Notes under the pieces: model-generated
Told to the model about the DNA's origin: nothing
Database searches by the model: none
The model's input: only the letters and a program-made list of their open reading frames with translations
Program-made: the position numbers and the translations under genes
Assembly (NCBI RefSeq): GCF_007827555.1
Contig: NZ_VISS01000007.1
Location: 62,001-126,000 of the forward strand
Direction of reading: 5' to 3'
DNA: 64,000 bases
Origin: Aeribacillus composti
Lineage (GTDB): Bacteria; Bacillota; Bacilli; Bacillales; Aeribacillaceae
Shown here: in pieces, positions 44,229-53,724 of the stretch
How the letters are laid out: every line of letters starts with the position of its first letter
How positions within the stretch are numbered: the first letter of the stretch is position 1

Positions 44229-45947
44229 TTATAGCTTGTGAATGCCTGAATAATTTCCGGCAGTTATAACGGCAGATGCTATCAATCGTTTATCATGAAC
44301 AAAATCATTGTTGCTTGATTGAATCGTTTTAAATAATTTTTCTTTTTGCTGCTTTATTTGTTCATCGTGTAACACACTGAACTTGAACATTTCTGACACG
44401 ATTTTACTAGATGCCTCATATGCGAAAATTTTTGCCAATAGTTTCTTTTCTTTTATTTTTTTCTGATCTTTATTTGCGAGTAATTTTTCTACTCGAAATA
44501 AATTGCTTTCAATTGCATAAATCGAAATGGCCAAATTTGCCAACCATGCTAAAATTTCTTGTTCTTCCTTATAATTTTCAAATGACTGTAAAATCATTTC
44601 CATCGCTTGTCCCGCGAGCCTTCTCAAGTTGGACAGCAGCTCCCACTCCTGCGCCATTTCTTCAGATGGACCTTCATCCAGCTTTCTGAAATCCGGCCAT
44701 TCCGCTTTTGATTGCAGCAGTGTTTGGGCAATAATCATCCGGTTAATCTCGTTTGTTCCTTCAAATATTCTGTTAATCCTTGAATCGCGGTAAAGGTGCT
44801 CCACTTCATATTCGGAAATATAACCGTATCCTCCATGCATTTGCAGCGCTTCATCCACAATGATATCCAGCGCTTCGGAAGCAAACACCTTGTTGATCGA
44901 AGCTTCCACTGCAAATTGCTTTAAAATATCTCTATACGGTATATTATTTTCTTTACAGTACTGATATCCCCGATCCAACTCGCCGGCAGAACGATATACC
45001 ATGCTTTCAATCGTAAATATTTTTGCAGCTATGTCGGCTATTTTTTCTTGAATTAACGGAAATTGCGACAGCGGCCGATTAAATTGTTTCCGCTCTGATA
45101 CATGCTGAACGGCGAGCTCCAATGCTCTTTTTGCCATGCCGAGGCTTGCAGCTGATATTTTATGGCGGCCGTTATTCAAAATGTTAAACGCAATCAAATG
45201 TCCCCTGCCAATTTCCCCTAATACATTTTCAACCGGAACTTTTACATCCTCCAAAATGACCGGTGTTGTTGAAGAGCCTTTTAAACCCATTTTCTTTTCT
45301 TCCGGTCCTATTGTAATCCCTTCACTGTTTTTATCGACAATAAAGGCGGTGAACTTCTCACCGTCCACTTTCGCGTACAAAATAAAGAAATCTGCAAAAG
45401 ATGCATTAGTAATAAATTGTTTTTCGCCATTAATTAAATAGTATTTGCCGTCATCAGACAATCGTGCTGACGTTTTGATACTTAAGGCATCCGTTCCTGC
45501 CGACGGTTCTGTCAATGCATACGCACCAATTTTTTCGCCGCTAACTACGTAAGGCAAATATTTTTCCTTTTGTTCGTCTGTTCCATAATACACAATCGGA
45601 AGGGAGCCAATTCCAATTTGCCCTCCAAATGTTGTTGAGAAAGATCTCGTCTTTCCAATTTCCTCCATGATGATAACCGAGCTGATTTTGTCTAAATCAA
45701 GCCCTCCGTATTCTTCAGGCACATCTGATCCTAATAGACCTAATTCTCCTGCTTTTCTTAAGAGCTCAATCGATTGATCAAATTGTTGTTTTTCTATTTC
45801 CGGCAAAACAGGCAAAACTTCTTGTTCCACATAGGCTGATGCAGTGCTAGCTATCATGCGATGTTCTTCAGTAAAATTCTCCGGTGTAAATATATCATCT
45901 AAAGAAATCACTTTTTTCAAAAAAGGGTTGCTTGAAAATTGTTCCAT
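44229..45947 (-). CDS. Acyl-CoA dehydrogenase, FadE-like
   Basis: This FAD enzyme introduces the trans-2 double bond into acyl-CoA and passes electrons to ETF. The 572-residue protein has the common core (AYALTEPSAGTDALSIKT near 145 and GGYGYISEYEVEHLYRDSRINRIFEGTNEI near 405) and a C-terminal extension of about 170 residues typical of B. subtilis FadE. The expected catalytic base region is FEGTNEI. ATG at 45947 follows AGAGGTG; longer frames lack a site. It is separated from the ligase gene by 800 bases of non-coding DNA, so it may be a distinct transcript. Confidence 0.92.
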   Translation of the reverse strand: MEQFSSNPFLKKVISLDDIFTPENFTEEHRMIASTASAYVEQEVLPVLPEIEKQQFDQSIELLRKAGELGLLGSDVPEEYGGLDLDKISSVIIMEEIGKTRSFSTTFGGQIGIGSLPIVYYGTDEQKEKYLPYVVSGEKIGAYALTEPSAGTDALSIKTSARLSDDGKYYLINGEKQFITNASFADFFILYAKVDGEKFTAFIVDKNSEGITIGPEEKKMGLKGSSTTPVILEDVKVPVENVLGEIGRGHLIAFNILNNGRHKISAASLGMAKRALELAVQHVSERKQFNRPLSQFPLIQEKIADIAAKIFTIESMVYRSAGELDRGYQYCKENNIPYRDILKQFAVEASINKVFASEALDIIVDEALQMHGGYGYISEYEVEHLYRDSRINRIFEGTNEINRMIIAQTLLQSKAEWPDFRKLDEGPSEEMAQEWELLSNLRRLAGQAMEMILQSFENYKEEQEILAWLANLAISIYAIESNLFRVEKLLANKDQKKIKEKKLLAKIFAYEASSKIVSEMFKFSVLHDEQIKQQKEKLFKTIQSSNNDFVHDKRLIASAVITAGNYSGIHKL

Positions 45948-46760
45948 TTTATAACACCTCTGTTTTTTACCATTCATTTTTCTCCCAAAGCTGCTTCACC
46001 TGTTATTAGAGCAAAATCAAGAAAAGTGCATTTGCACCAATAAGCTGAAAACAGTCCCCATAACCACCGGCATCTGTATAAGCTTGCTGAATAGAAGCAC
46101 AAAACATAATGGCATCACATACATAATGGAAAGAACAAAAGCTAAAGGCACGAAAGAATAGCGGGAAATTCCAAATCATACATCACTTTTCCTTTGCGTC
46201 CAAAAAAAGAGGCGGAGTCAGCCGAAATAACGGCTGAAAAGCTCATCAAGAGACGACAAATTATATGGAAGGTAAGTAATTGCTGCTGCAATATCGAAAA
46301 AAGACAAGAATAGAAGCAGGGAGCCGCCAAAAGATTAAGAAAATCCGGATCTCGCAAATGAAATCAAATGAGCATGCACAATCATCAAACGCTTATGAAC
46401 ATTTTTTGCAATCGTTTTCAAATTTTAAAAGATTGGAAGCAAAAATAATAGATTTGAGATATTGTTATTTTATCTGAATTTTCGGAAATTATAACTCGTT
46501 TATTCAGTCAATAAACCAGCTTCCAAATCGCAGCATGGACATCAAACGCATGAATGACTTCAATACCATGGCAAAACTGTCCGTTACGACGAGTTAAATA
46601 AATAATGCCGGCCGGCAGTGTAAAGAAACCAACAGGAAACATTATATGGAATTGATGCTCAGCTTCATAAGATATCCTGATATTTTCCAAATCATAATCG
46701 CCGGAGTTTCAATGTTTCAGCCGATAAGCTGTTCTTAAACTCTTCTTTTCATCGAACCAT
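45948..46760. other. Long non-coding stretch with one possible gene remnant
   Basis: On the minus strand at 46508-46713 a frame reads NSGDYDLENIRISYEAEHQF and ends GIEVIHAFDVHAAIWKLVY, without its own start or ribosome site; it could be the tail of a decayed gene. I recognise nothing else in this stretch. Confidence 0.35.
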
Positions 46761-48314
46761 TTACGCATTGAAATTAAATTTTTCCATCACTTGGTCTTTC
46801 AGTCTTACCTTTTGAATTTTACCGCTCGCTGTGACAGGAAAATCTTCTGTGAAAATAATTTTGTTTGGAACTTTGTAAGATGCCATTTGCGCTTTAACAA
46901 ACTCTTTTAATTCTTCCTCTGTGCAAGCTGCGCCTTTTTTCAGCTTTATAACAGCACAAACTGATTCGCCCATTACTTCATCAGGCAAGCCTATGACAGC
47001 TGCTTCGACAACTTGAGGGTGTTTAGTTAAAACTGCCTCGACTTCCTGCGGATAAATGTTGAAGCCTCCACGAATGATCATTTCTTTTTTTCGCCCGACG
47101 AAACGAAGGTTTCCTTTTTCATCCAACACTCCGAGATCTCCCGTATAAAACCATCCTTCTTTATCCAAAACCTGCTCTGTTTGTTCCTTCATTTTGTAAT
47201 ACCCTTTCATGGTGCCAAAGCTGTGGATGGCAATTTCACCAACTTCGCCTGGAGGGAGCTCCTGCCGATTTTCGTCTACAATTTTCAGCTTTACACCTTC
47301 GATCGGTTTTCCTACAGTTTCCAATATCACTCGTTCATCCTGTTCATCATAGTCAGTCGCAGTAACAGATCCTGTTTCGGTAATTCCGTATGATTGGCAC
47401 AAGTTTATTCCCATCCGCTCCCGAATTTCTTTCACTTTGTTTGGTGGAATAGGTGATGCCCCGACAATACCCGCTCGCAATGAAGAAAGGTCATAATCTT
47501 CAAAATCTTCTTGTTCTAATTCTTTTATAAACATGGCGGGAACTCCTTGTTTGATCGTCACTTTTTCCTGTTCAATTAATTTTAATGTTTCCTTCGGATG
47601 ATATTTCTCTTGCAAAATGATTCTTGCGCCGCAAGAGATCGCACAAAACAAATTGACGGCCATTCCAAAAATATGGAATAAAGGAGCAGGAACGATAAAC
47701 ACATCTTTTTCAGTACATCTAATCGTTTTAGCCATAATATTAGCTGATTGAACAATGGCGCGATGGCTAATCATTACACCTTTCGGAATGCCTGTCGTTC
47801 CTGATGTATACAATAAACAAAACAAATCGTTGTTGACATCAAGCTTTTCAGCTGGAGCATCTTCTGACGCGGAAGACGCTACTTCTTGATAGGATAATAG
47901 ATCAGGATGTTCAAAACGAACAGAAATCAAAGTTTTTACAACTTGGAACGCTTGCTTAAATCCAATGTTTTCATCAAACTGTTCCGTTACAAACAACACT
48001 TTTGGCTCCGAATTTTTGAGAATGTATTCCACTTCGTGATGCTTATACTTCGGATTAAACGGAACTAGAATTGCACCTATTTTGGCCGCTGCTACAAAAA
48101 TAACGGCTGTTTCGTTCCAGTTTGGCAAGCAAACAGCGACTCGATCTCCCTTGTTGATCCCCAGCTTTTTCAAACCCGCAGCCAGCCGGTTAGCTTCTTG
48201 AAAAAATTCGCCATAGGTCAATCTGTTTTTCAGGTCATAGAGCACTTCTTTATCTTTATAGGCTTTCACCGTATGTTCTACCAACTCGTACACCGAAAAC
48301 AAATAATTGTTCAT
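46761..48314 (-). CDS. Acyl-CoA synthetase (AMP-forming)
   Basis: The 517-residue enzyme activates a carboxylic acid to its CoA thioester. The P-loop LLYTSGTTGIPKGV lies near residue 175, YGITETGSVTATDY near 320, YTGDLG near 400, GRKKEMIIRGGFNIYPQEVE near 418 and the catalytic lysine motif TASGKIQK near 500. The ATG at 48314 follows AGGAG. Its substrate may be a medium or long chain fatty acid or a phenylpropanoid acid; the family does not decide. The neighbouring hydratase and dehydrogenase genes indicate that the product is further beta-oxidised. Confidence 0.9.
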   Translation of the reverse strand: MNNYLFSVYELVEHTVKAYKDKEVLYDLKNRLTYGEFFQEANRLAAGLKKLGINKGDRVAVCLPNWNETAVIFVAAAKIGAILVPFNPKYKHHEVEYILKNSEPKVLFVTEQFDENIGFKQAFQVVKTLISVRFEHPDLLSYQEVASSASEDAPAEKLDVNNDLFCLLYTSGTTGIPKGVMISHRAIVQSANIMAKTIRCTEKDVFIVPAPLFHIFGMAVNLFCAISCGARIILQEKYHPKETLKLIEQEKVTIKQGVPAMFIKELEQEDFEDYDLSSLRAGIVGASPIPPNKVKEIRERMGINLCQSYGITETGSVTATDYDEQDERVILETVGKPIEGVKLKIVDENRQELPPGEVGEIAIHSFGTMKGYYKMKEQTEQVLDKEGWFYTGDLGVLDEKGNLRFVGRKKEMIIRGGFNIYPQEVEAVLTKHPQVVEAAVIGLPDEVMGESVCAVIKLKKGAACTEEELKEFVKAQMASYKVPNKIIFTEDFPVTASGKIQKVRLKDQVMEKFNFNA

Positions 48315-48474
48315 TGCTTCGCCATCTCCTCTTACGCAAATATTCAAAACATGTAAGACACGAAGCATCCTGAGTCATTTCATATCGGACACTTCGTGAA
48401 ATTACATGATTTGTTCGATGACTTTTTCTATATAAAATAACCTTTTCAACATGAAGTCGGTTGTATCGCTTTTA

Positions 48475-49254
48475 TTATTTTCCAACGTAAACCGGCTTGC
48501 GCTTTTCTACAAACGCTTTCAATCCTTCTTTTCGATCTTCTGTTGAAAAGGCATTGGCAAAACTAGATGCTTCAAGGGTCAATCCTGTTTCCAGATCAGC
48601 ATTGCTGCCAGCATTGACAGCTATTTTCAGCATACGAAGAGCTACAGGCGGTTTTTGGGCTAGCTTTTCTGCCCATTGTTTGGCAGTTGCCAGCAGTTCT
48701 TCGCCAGGTACAACTTTGTTCACTATATGAAGCTCCAACGCTCTGTTAGCATCAAACATGTCGCCAAAATAAAGTAATTCTTTAGCAATGCCTTGACCGA
48801 CAATTTTTTGCAGACGCTGGGTGCCTCCGCCGCCAGGAATAATGCCAAGACCGACTTCAGGGAAAGCAAATTTAGCTTTTTCCGAGCAAATCCGCAGATC
48901 ACAAGCCAATGCAAGCTCTAAGCCTCCGCCTAAAGCAAGACCGTTAATGGCAGCAATGACAGGTTTGGATGCGTTTTCAATTTTTGAAAAAGCTTCCCTT
49001 GACACACGGTTCATATTCATCATGCCAACAAGATCGAGATCAGCCATTTCGTTAATATCTGCTCCGGCAACAAATGCTTTTTCACCGCTGCCTGTTAAAA
49101 TAATGACTCTTACTTGGCTGTTTTCTTCCAGCTCGTTAAAAACGGTTACAAGCTCTTTAAATACTTTTGAATTCAGCGGGTTGACAGGCGGGCGGTTGAT
49201 GGTGACAACTGCTACATGCTGTTCAATATCGCATGTTAAAAATTCCAAGCTCAT
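48475..49254 (-). CDS. Enoyl-CoA hydratase
   Basis: The 259-residue crotonase-fold protein hydrates 2-enoyl-CoA to 3-hydroxyacyl-CoA. The oxyanion-hole region AFVAGADINEMADLD near 65 and the catalytic segment ALGGGLELALACDLRI near 105 with FPEVGLGIIPGGGGTQRL near 130 (Glu at the catalytic positions) are intact. The ATG at 49254 has GGAGG six to seven bases upstream. It follows the 3-hydroxybutyryl-CoA dehydrogenase gene by 22 bases; the two form an operon with the ligase. Confidence 0.95.
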   Translation of the reverse strand: MSLEFLTCDIEQHVAVVTINRPPVNPLNSKVFKELVTVFNELEENSQVRVIILTGSGEKAFVAGADINEMADLDLVGMMNMNRVSREAFSKIENASKPVIAAINGLALGGGLELALACDLRICSEKAKFAFPEVGLGIIPGGGGTQRLQKIVGQGIAKELLYFGDMFDANRALELHIVNKVVPGEELLATAKQWAEKLAQKPPVALRMLKIAVNAGSNADLETGLTLEASSFANAFSTEDRKEGLKAFVEKRKPVYVGK

Positions 49255-49276
49255 CTTCAGTCCTCCATTCTCATGA

Positions 49277-50131
49277 TTAGTCATAGTCGTAAAAACCGGC
49301 TCCTGTTTTCCTTCCAAGTCTTCCTGCTCTTACTAATTGCTTTAGAAGCATTGGAGGTGCGAAACGATTATCATTAAACTCATTTTTCATATATTCCATT
49401 ACGTAGTAGCCGATATCAACACCGGCAAAATCTTGAAGTGTGAACGGCCCCATAGGATAGTTCAGCCCGAGCGTAACCGCTTTATCAATATCTTCCGCTG
49501 TAGCTACCCCTTCTTCGAGCAGCTTAATCGCTTCAATAAATTGCGGAATCATAATACGGTTGACAATAAATCCTGGAGTGTCTTTTTTCACTTCCACCGG
49601 CTCTTTATTCAGCTTTTTCGCAAATTCCTTCAGTTCTACTACTGTTTCATCGCTTGTTTTATATCCTCGAACAACTTCCACTAATTTCATGATCTGCGCA
49701 GGATTGAAGAAATGCATTCCTGCGACGCGTTCCGGCCTGTTCGTTGCAGACGCAATCTCTGTTATGGACATGGAAGAAGTATTTGTTGCCAAAATCACAT
49801 GGTCAGATGTAATTTGATCCAATTTCGCGAAAACGCTTTTTTTCACTTCCAAATCTTCTATAACAGCTTCAATCACAATATCAGCCTGTTTAAAATCCTC
49901 CAAATTTGTCGTAACTTGAATTCGTTCCAAAACTTCCTTTTTTTGCTCTTCGGTCATTTTTCCTTTTGCAACGCTTTTTTCCATAAATTTATTTATTCTT
50001 GATAAGCCGTTATCAAGAAATTTTTGTTCGACATCATGCAAGATAACTTGAAATCCTGAAATGGCGGCCAAATTGGCGATGCCGCTTCCCATCGAGCCTG
50101 CTCCAACTACCCCGACTTTAGATATCGTCAT
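49277..50131 (-). CDS. 3-hydroxyacyl-CoA (3-hydroxybutyryl-CoA) dehydrogenase
   Basis: The 284-residue NAD-dependent enzyme oxidises 3-hydroxyacyl-CoA. It has the dinucleotide motif VGVVGAGSMGSGIANLAA at the N-terminus, the active-site region GMHFFNPAQIMKLVEV near 138 with the catalytic His, and PGFIVNRIMIPQFIEAI near 186. Length is standard for the Hbd/PaaH group. ATG at 50131 follows AAAGGAG. A thiolase gene, needed to finish the cycle, is not in the window. Confidence 0.95.
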   Translation of the reverse strand: MTISKVGVVGAGSMGSGIANLAAISGFQVILHDVEQKFLDNGLSRINKFMEKSVAKGKMTEEQKKEVLERIQVTTNLEDFKQADIVIEAVIEDLEVKKSVFAKLDQITSDHVILATNTSSMSITEIASATNRPERVAGMHFFNPAQIMKLVEVVRGYKTSDETVVELKEFAKKLNKEPVEVKKDTPGFIVNRIMIPQFIEAIKLLEEGVATAEDIDKAVTLGLNYPMGPFTLQDFAGVDIGYYVMEYMKNEFNDNRFAPPMLLKQLVRAGRLGRKTGAGFYDYD

Positions 50132-50273
50132 AGTCACAACTCCTTTTAAAAACATAACTTTATTAATATTCTGTAAATTATTATAGAAAATATAAAATGA
50201 AATAAACACCTACAAAATACGGAAAAAGCTTCTCTTCTATCAACAATTTTGTGGAAAAAACGCTGTGGCGCTT

Positions 50274-52493
50274 TTATATTCTTTCAGTTGTTTTTGAATA
50301 ATACAGGTCATAAAGCTTATAAGCCATCATCATATTAAATCGATGATCAGCATCATTTAAATCAATTTCCAGCAGCGATTCAATCTTTTCAAGACGATAA
50401 AGAAGGGAGCTTCGATGAATAAACAGCTCTTCTGCCGAATTTTTAATATTTCCGTTGTTATAAAGGAACGCTCGCAGCGTATGGAATAAATCCATACTTT
50501 TCCCTTCCGAATAATTCAATAACGGTTCAAGATGCCTTTTGATGAAAAATTCCACCGCTTCTTTATTATCTAAATGATGTAAAATAGTGTAAGCACCCAA
50601 TTCCTCAAACAAAGCAAACCCTTTGTGGCGAAACCTGTGAAACACGACATTCAAAGCTTGGATAGCCTGCTGATAGCTAATATAATAATCATTTAAATTT
50701 TCAGTTTTACCGCCGATCCCCATGAATACTTGGCATTCAATATTGCCTTCTCGAACCCAATTTTTTATATTTCTATAAAATACTTTCCAATAGTTTTTTG
50801 GATGCTTGCCTTCTTCTTTTACCGGAACAATCAATATATAGTTTCCATCGTTTGTCGCCATGATAATTTCTTTGCTGAAACGGGAAATTTGTGTTTTCAA
50901 CTGGTCCCAAATCAATGTTTTTTTAGATTGTTGAACAAGCAAATTACTGTTTTCCGTTTCCTTCTCATCTAATAAAATCGACAACACCGCTAATCGGTGC
51001 TGATGAAATAAGTTCCATTGGAATAAATTCGCATATTGTAAAATCCGCTCTTGATCCTCTATACGTTCCACAAGCAATTTGCTGACAAAACTATCCTTTA
51101 CCTGCTCTTTTGTATCCAAAACAAGCTTCTGCTTGATAAATTGGATCGAACAAATATTTCTTGCCAAATCAATTGTCAGCTGATCAAATTCATCCATGTC
51201 ATTTTCGCCAATTTCGACAGCCAAAAACCCAAGCAAATTTCCTCCGCCGTTCACCTTCCACAGCCGGAAATGAAGCTCTTCCCCGTCATCCAATTGGATG
51301 TGGAGTTTCCTTCCGTTTTCTATCAATCTCTCTTTATTTCCGCTGCCCATCAGCCTTTCTACATCTTTATTTGATAAATCATAATGATGGAAGGAACAAG
51401 AAATCGGCCTCATAAAACGGTCGAACAAAAGGACGGATTTGGAAAAAAGACTTCTTAAAGCAGACGTAATACCGTCAAAATTGTCATGTTCAACTGTTTC
51501 TTTCACGAGGGCGTGCTGATAATCAAGCAGAAAGTAAAGACGTTCTTTATGCTCCTTTTCGTTTTTATATAAACGGGCATTTTCCAAAATAGCGGCAATA
51601 TGATTGGAAAGCAGCTTTAATATCTCCAAATCATCTTCATTAAAAACTCCCTTTTGTTTCTCTTCTACATGAAGCACACCGATTGTTTTCAAATCAAATA
51701 TTAATGGAACGGTCAGTTCAGACCCGCCTGGAGTATCCAAAAACGGAAAGTATTCCTTTAAAACATAATTTGTTTCAATATTAATCCGTTCCGGTTTTTC
51801 AAATGGACCATAGGATGGAGGCTGAAAAATAAAATGATTTTCTTTTTCGTTATATAAATAAATACAAGCCATCCTTGCATTAGTTCCTTTTCCGGCGCGT
51901 TCCACAAGTGTTTCAATATTTTTTTCAAGCGGCACATCAAGCGACAAATTTTTGCTGATCCACTCGATCCCTTCGATTTTTTTAATTTGTGCTTCTTTTT
52001 GTTTTGCCATTGCAATTGCAACAGCTACATCTTTGCCGAATTCATCAAAATGTGCCTTCATATCCAACAGAGGTACGTAGTCAAGATAGGCAATAATGCA
52101 AAAGCCCAAGCTGCTCATATCGTCTTTGAGAGGAACTGTAAACCACGTTTTTACTTTTTCTTTTTTCATTAAATTGGTAAACTGACAGTCGCCTGCTTGC
52201 TCTGCTTTATCATATGTTAAGCTTTGGTGAAGGAGATTCGGCGAACAGTTTTGAACCTGCAGCGGAAAGGATTCCGTTATTTTCTGCAAATCTCCGCTCC
52301 AAACTTTCAAACTCAGCTCCTCTCCCTCTTGTAAAATGATGCCGACAAAATCACATGAAAACTGGGAGCGGAAGGAATCAGCCAAAAATTGCAATGCCTC
52401 TTCCTCCGTATCAATTTTCACTAGATGTCTAGCCGTTTTTCGCAAATGATTTTCAATCTTTCTCATTAATTTTTCCCGTTTTGATTCTGTCAA
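50274..52493 (-). CDS. GAF-domain PucR/CdaR-type transcriptional activator
   Basis: The 739-residue protein has two GAF-like sensory modules (about 20-165 and 190-310; GVLHVEEKQKGVFNEDDLEILKLLSNHIAA is typical), a GGDEF-like central region of PucR proteins (about 440-600) and a C-terminal PucR helix-turn-helix (about 675-730; NIKNSAEELFIHRSSLLYRLEKIE). Such proteins sense small molecules and activate nearby catabolic genes. The TTG start at 52493 is supported by GGAGG nine bases upstream. It precedes the beta-oxidation operon on the same strand by 140 bases, so it is a likely regulator of it. Confidence 0.85.
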   Translation of the reverse strand: MTESKREKLMRKIENHLRKTARHLVKIDTEEEALQFLADSFRSQFSCDFVGIILQEGEELSLKVWSGDLQKITESFPLQVQNCSPNLLHQSLTYDKAEQAGDCQFTNLMKKEKVKTWFTVPLKDDMSSLGFCIIAYLDYVPLLDMKAHFDEFGKDVAVAIAMAKQKEAQIKKIEGIEWISKNLSLDVPLEKNIETLVERAGKGTNARMACIYLYNEKENHFIFQPPSYGPFEKPERINIETNYVLKEYFPFLDTPGGSELTVPLIFDLKTIGVLHVEEKQKGVFNEDDLEILKLLSNHIAAILENARLYKNEKEHKERLYFLLDYQHALVKETVEHDNFDGITSALRSLFSKSVLLFDRFMRPISCSFHHYDLSNKDVERLMGSGNKERLIENGRKLHIQLDDGEELHFRLWKVNGGGNLLGFLAVEIGENDMDEFDQLTIDLARNICSIQFIKQKLVLDTKEQVKDSFVSKLLVERIEDQERILQYANLFQWNLFHQHRLAVLSILLDEKETENSNLLVQQSKKTLIWDQLKTQISRFSKEIIMATNDGNYILIVPVKEEGKHPKNYWKVFYRNIKNWVREGNIECQVFMGIGGKTENLNDYYISYQQAIQALNVVFHRFRHKGFALFEELGAYTILHHLDNKEAVEFFIKRHLEPLLNYSEGKSMDLFHTLRAFLYNNGNIKNSAEELFIHRSSLLYRLEKIESLLEIDLNDADHRFNMMMAYKLYDLYYSKTTERI

Positions 52494-52694
52494 AGAGGAC
52501 TCCTCCTTTTTGAAGAAGCTTGTGTCAATATTTCAAAAAATGAAAAACATGCTATAATTCAATTTAAACAAAAACAAATGCTGCGTACAAATTTTATTTG
52601 AAAAATGAAAACGTTGATGGTAATTTGTTAAATAGCTGTGGCTTTATCCACGCTTTTAAAAATTTTGCTACGATCTTTTGCGAGGATGGTACAA

Positions 52695-53501
52695 ATGATC
52701 AATATTCTTGTCACACTGAATTCAAATTATATTCCCCCGCTGAAAGTTATGTTAAATTCATTATTCCAAAATAATATTGAAGAAAAATTTTCGATATATA
52801 TCATGTATTCAAATATTTCCGATCAAGATTTACACGAATTGGATCAATTTGTAAAACGTCATAACCAAAGTTTATATCCAATATACGTAGACCCTAAGCT
52901 CTTTGAAGATGCACCCGTTTTTCGCCATTATACATCAGAAATGTATTATCGATTAGCTTCCCATCAATTTTTGCCAGACGATTTGGACCGAATTCTGTAC
53001 CTTGATCCCGACATCGTTGTAATCAATCCCATCAAAGATTTTTACTATAGTGATTTTGAAAATTGCTTGTTTATTGCTTCTGAACATACACATTCTACAA
53101 AAGTTGCCAACCTTTTTAATAAATTAAGGCTTAAAACCCCGAATGCGAAAGGATATTTTAATACGGGCGTTTTGCTTATGAATTTGGAACGGATTCGGAA
53201 AGAAGTGAAATTGGAAGATATATATGCATTTATTAATGAAAACCGTTTAAAGCTTGTCCTTCCTGATCAAGATGTGCTCAATGCTTTATACTGGGATAAA
53301 ATTAAACCTGTTGATTGTTATCGATACAATTATGATGCAAGATATTATGAAATTATTAAATTGCTTCCAAATGCAAAGCATGGGATGGAGTGGATAAAAG
53401 AGAATACTGTTTTTATCCATTATTGCGGGAAAGACAAGCCTTGGCAAAAAAACTATAAAGGAGAGCTGGGAGCTTTTTATAAAAAGTACGAAATACTATA
53501 A
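52695..53501 (+). CDS. Family 8 glycosyltransferase
   Basis: The 268-residue GT-A fold enzyme transfers a sugar from a nucleotide donor with retention. The NILVTLNSNYIPPLKVML N-terminus, the DxD-type YLDPDIVVINPI near residue 100 and GYFNTGVLLMNL near 155 with LPDQDVLNALYW near 200 are all family hallmarks. The ATG at 52695 follows GAGG; an in-frame start further upstream lacks a site. It stands alone, with no wall-polymer genes around it, so its acceptor is unknown. It is followed closely by MITE copy D. Confidence 0.88.
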   Translation: MINILVTLNSNYIPPLKVMLNSLFQNNIEEKFSIYIMYSNISDQDLHELDQFVKRHNQSLYPIYVDPKLFEDAPVFRHYTSEMYYRLASHQFLPDDLDRILYLDPDIVVINPIKDFYYSDFENCLFIASEHTHSTKVANLFNKLRLKTPNAKGYFNTGVLLMNLERIRKEVKLEDIYAFINENRLKLVLPDQDVLNALYWDKIKPVDCYRYNYDARYYEIIKLLPNAKHGMEWIKENTVFIHYCGKDKPWQKNYKGELGAFYKKYEIL

Positions 53502-53544
53502 AGAGCGGCAAAAAACATTTATCATCACATCTCCGCGTTAATAA

Positions 53545-53718
53545 AAGGGGCTTGTCTAATAAGTCGTTTTTTCGGCTTATTGACACCCCTTTCTTACATT
53601 TAGTCAAGTACTTTTTTAAATTCTTTTGGAGATATGAATTAATGTTTTAGAAAACGTTGATATATCGACGTTAATGATTTTTTGTTTTCAATGGGGATTT
53701 GACTTTCTGGACGGCTCT
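53545..53718 (+). repeat. MITE-like dispersed repeat, copy D
   Basis: It begins AAGGGGCTTGTCTAATAAG and ends TTTCTGGACGGCTCT, with the shared blocks AATGTTTTAGAAAACG and GATATATCGACG. About 48 extra bases are inserted after the first hairpin arm pair, so this copy is longer. Confidence 0.75.
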
Positions 53719-53724
53719 TTTTGA

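Noticed and set aside
46280-46477. Plus-strand 65-residue frame
   Set aside because: No ribosome site, no recognisable motif, low-complexity basic sequence.
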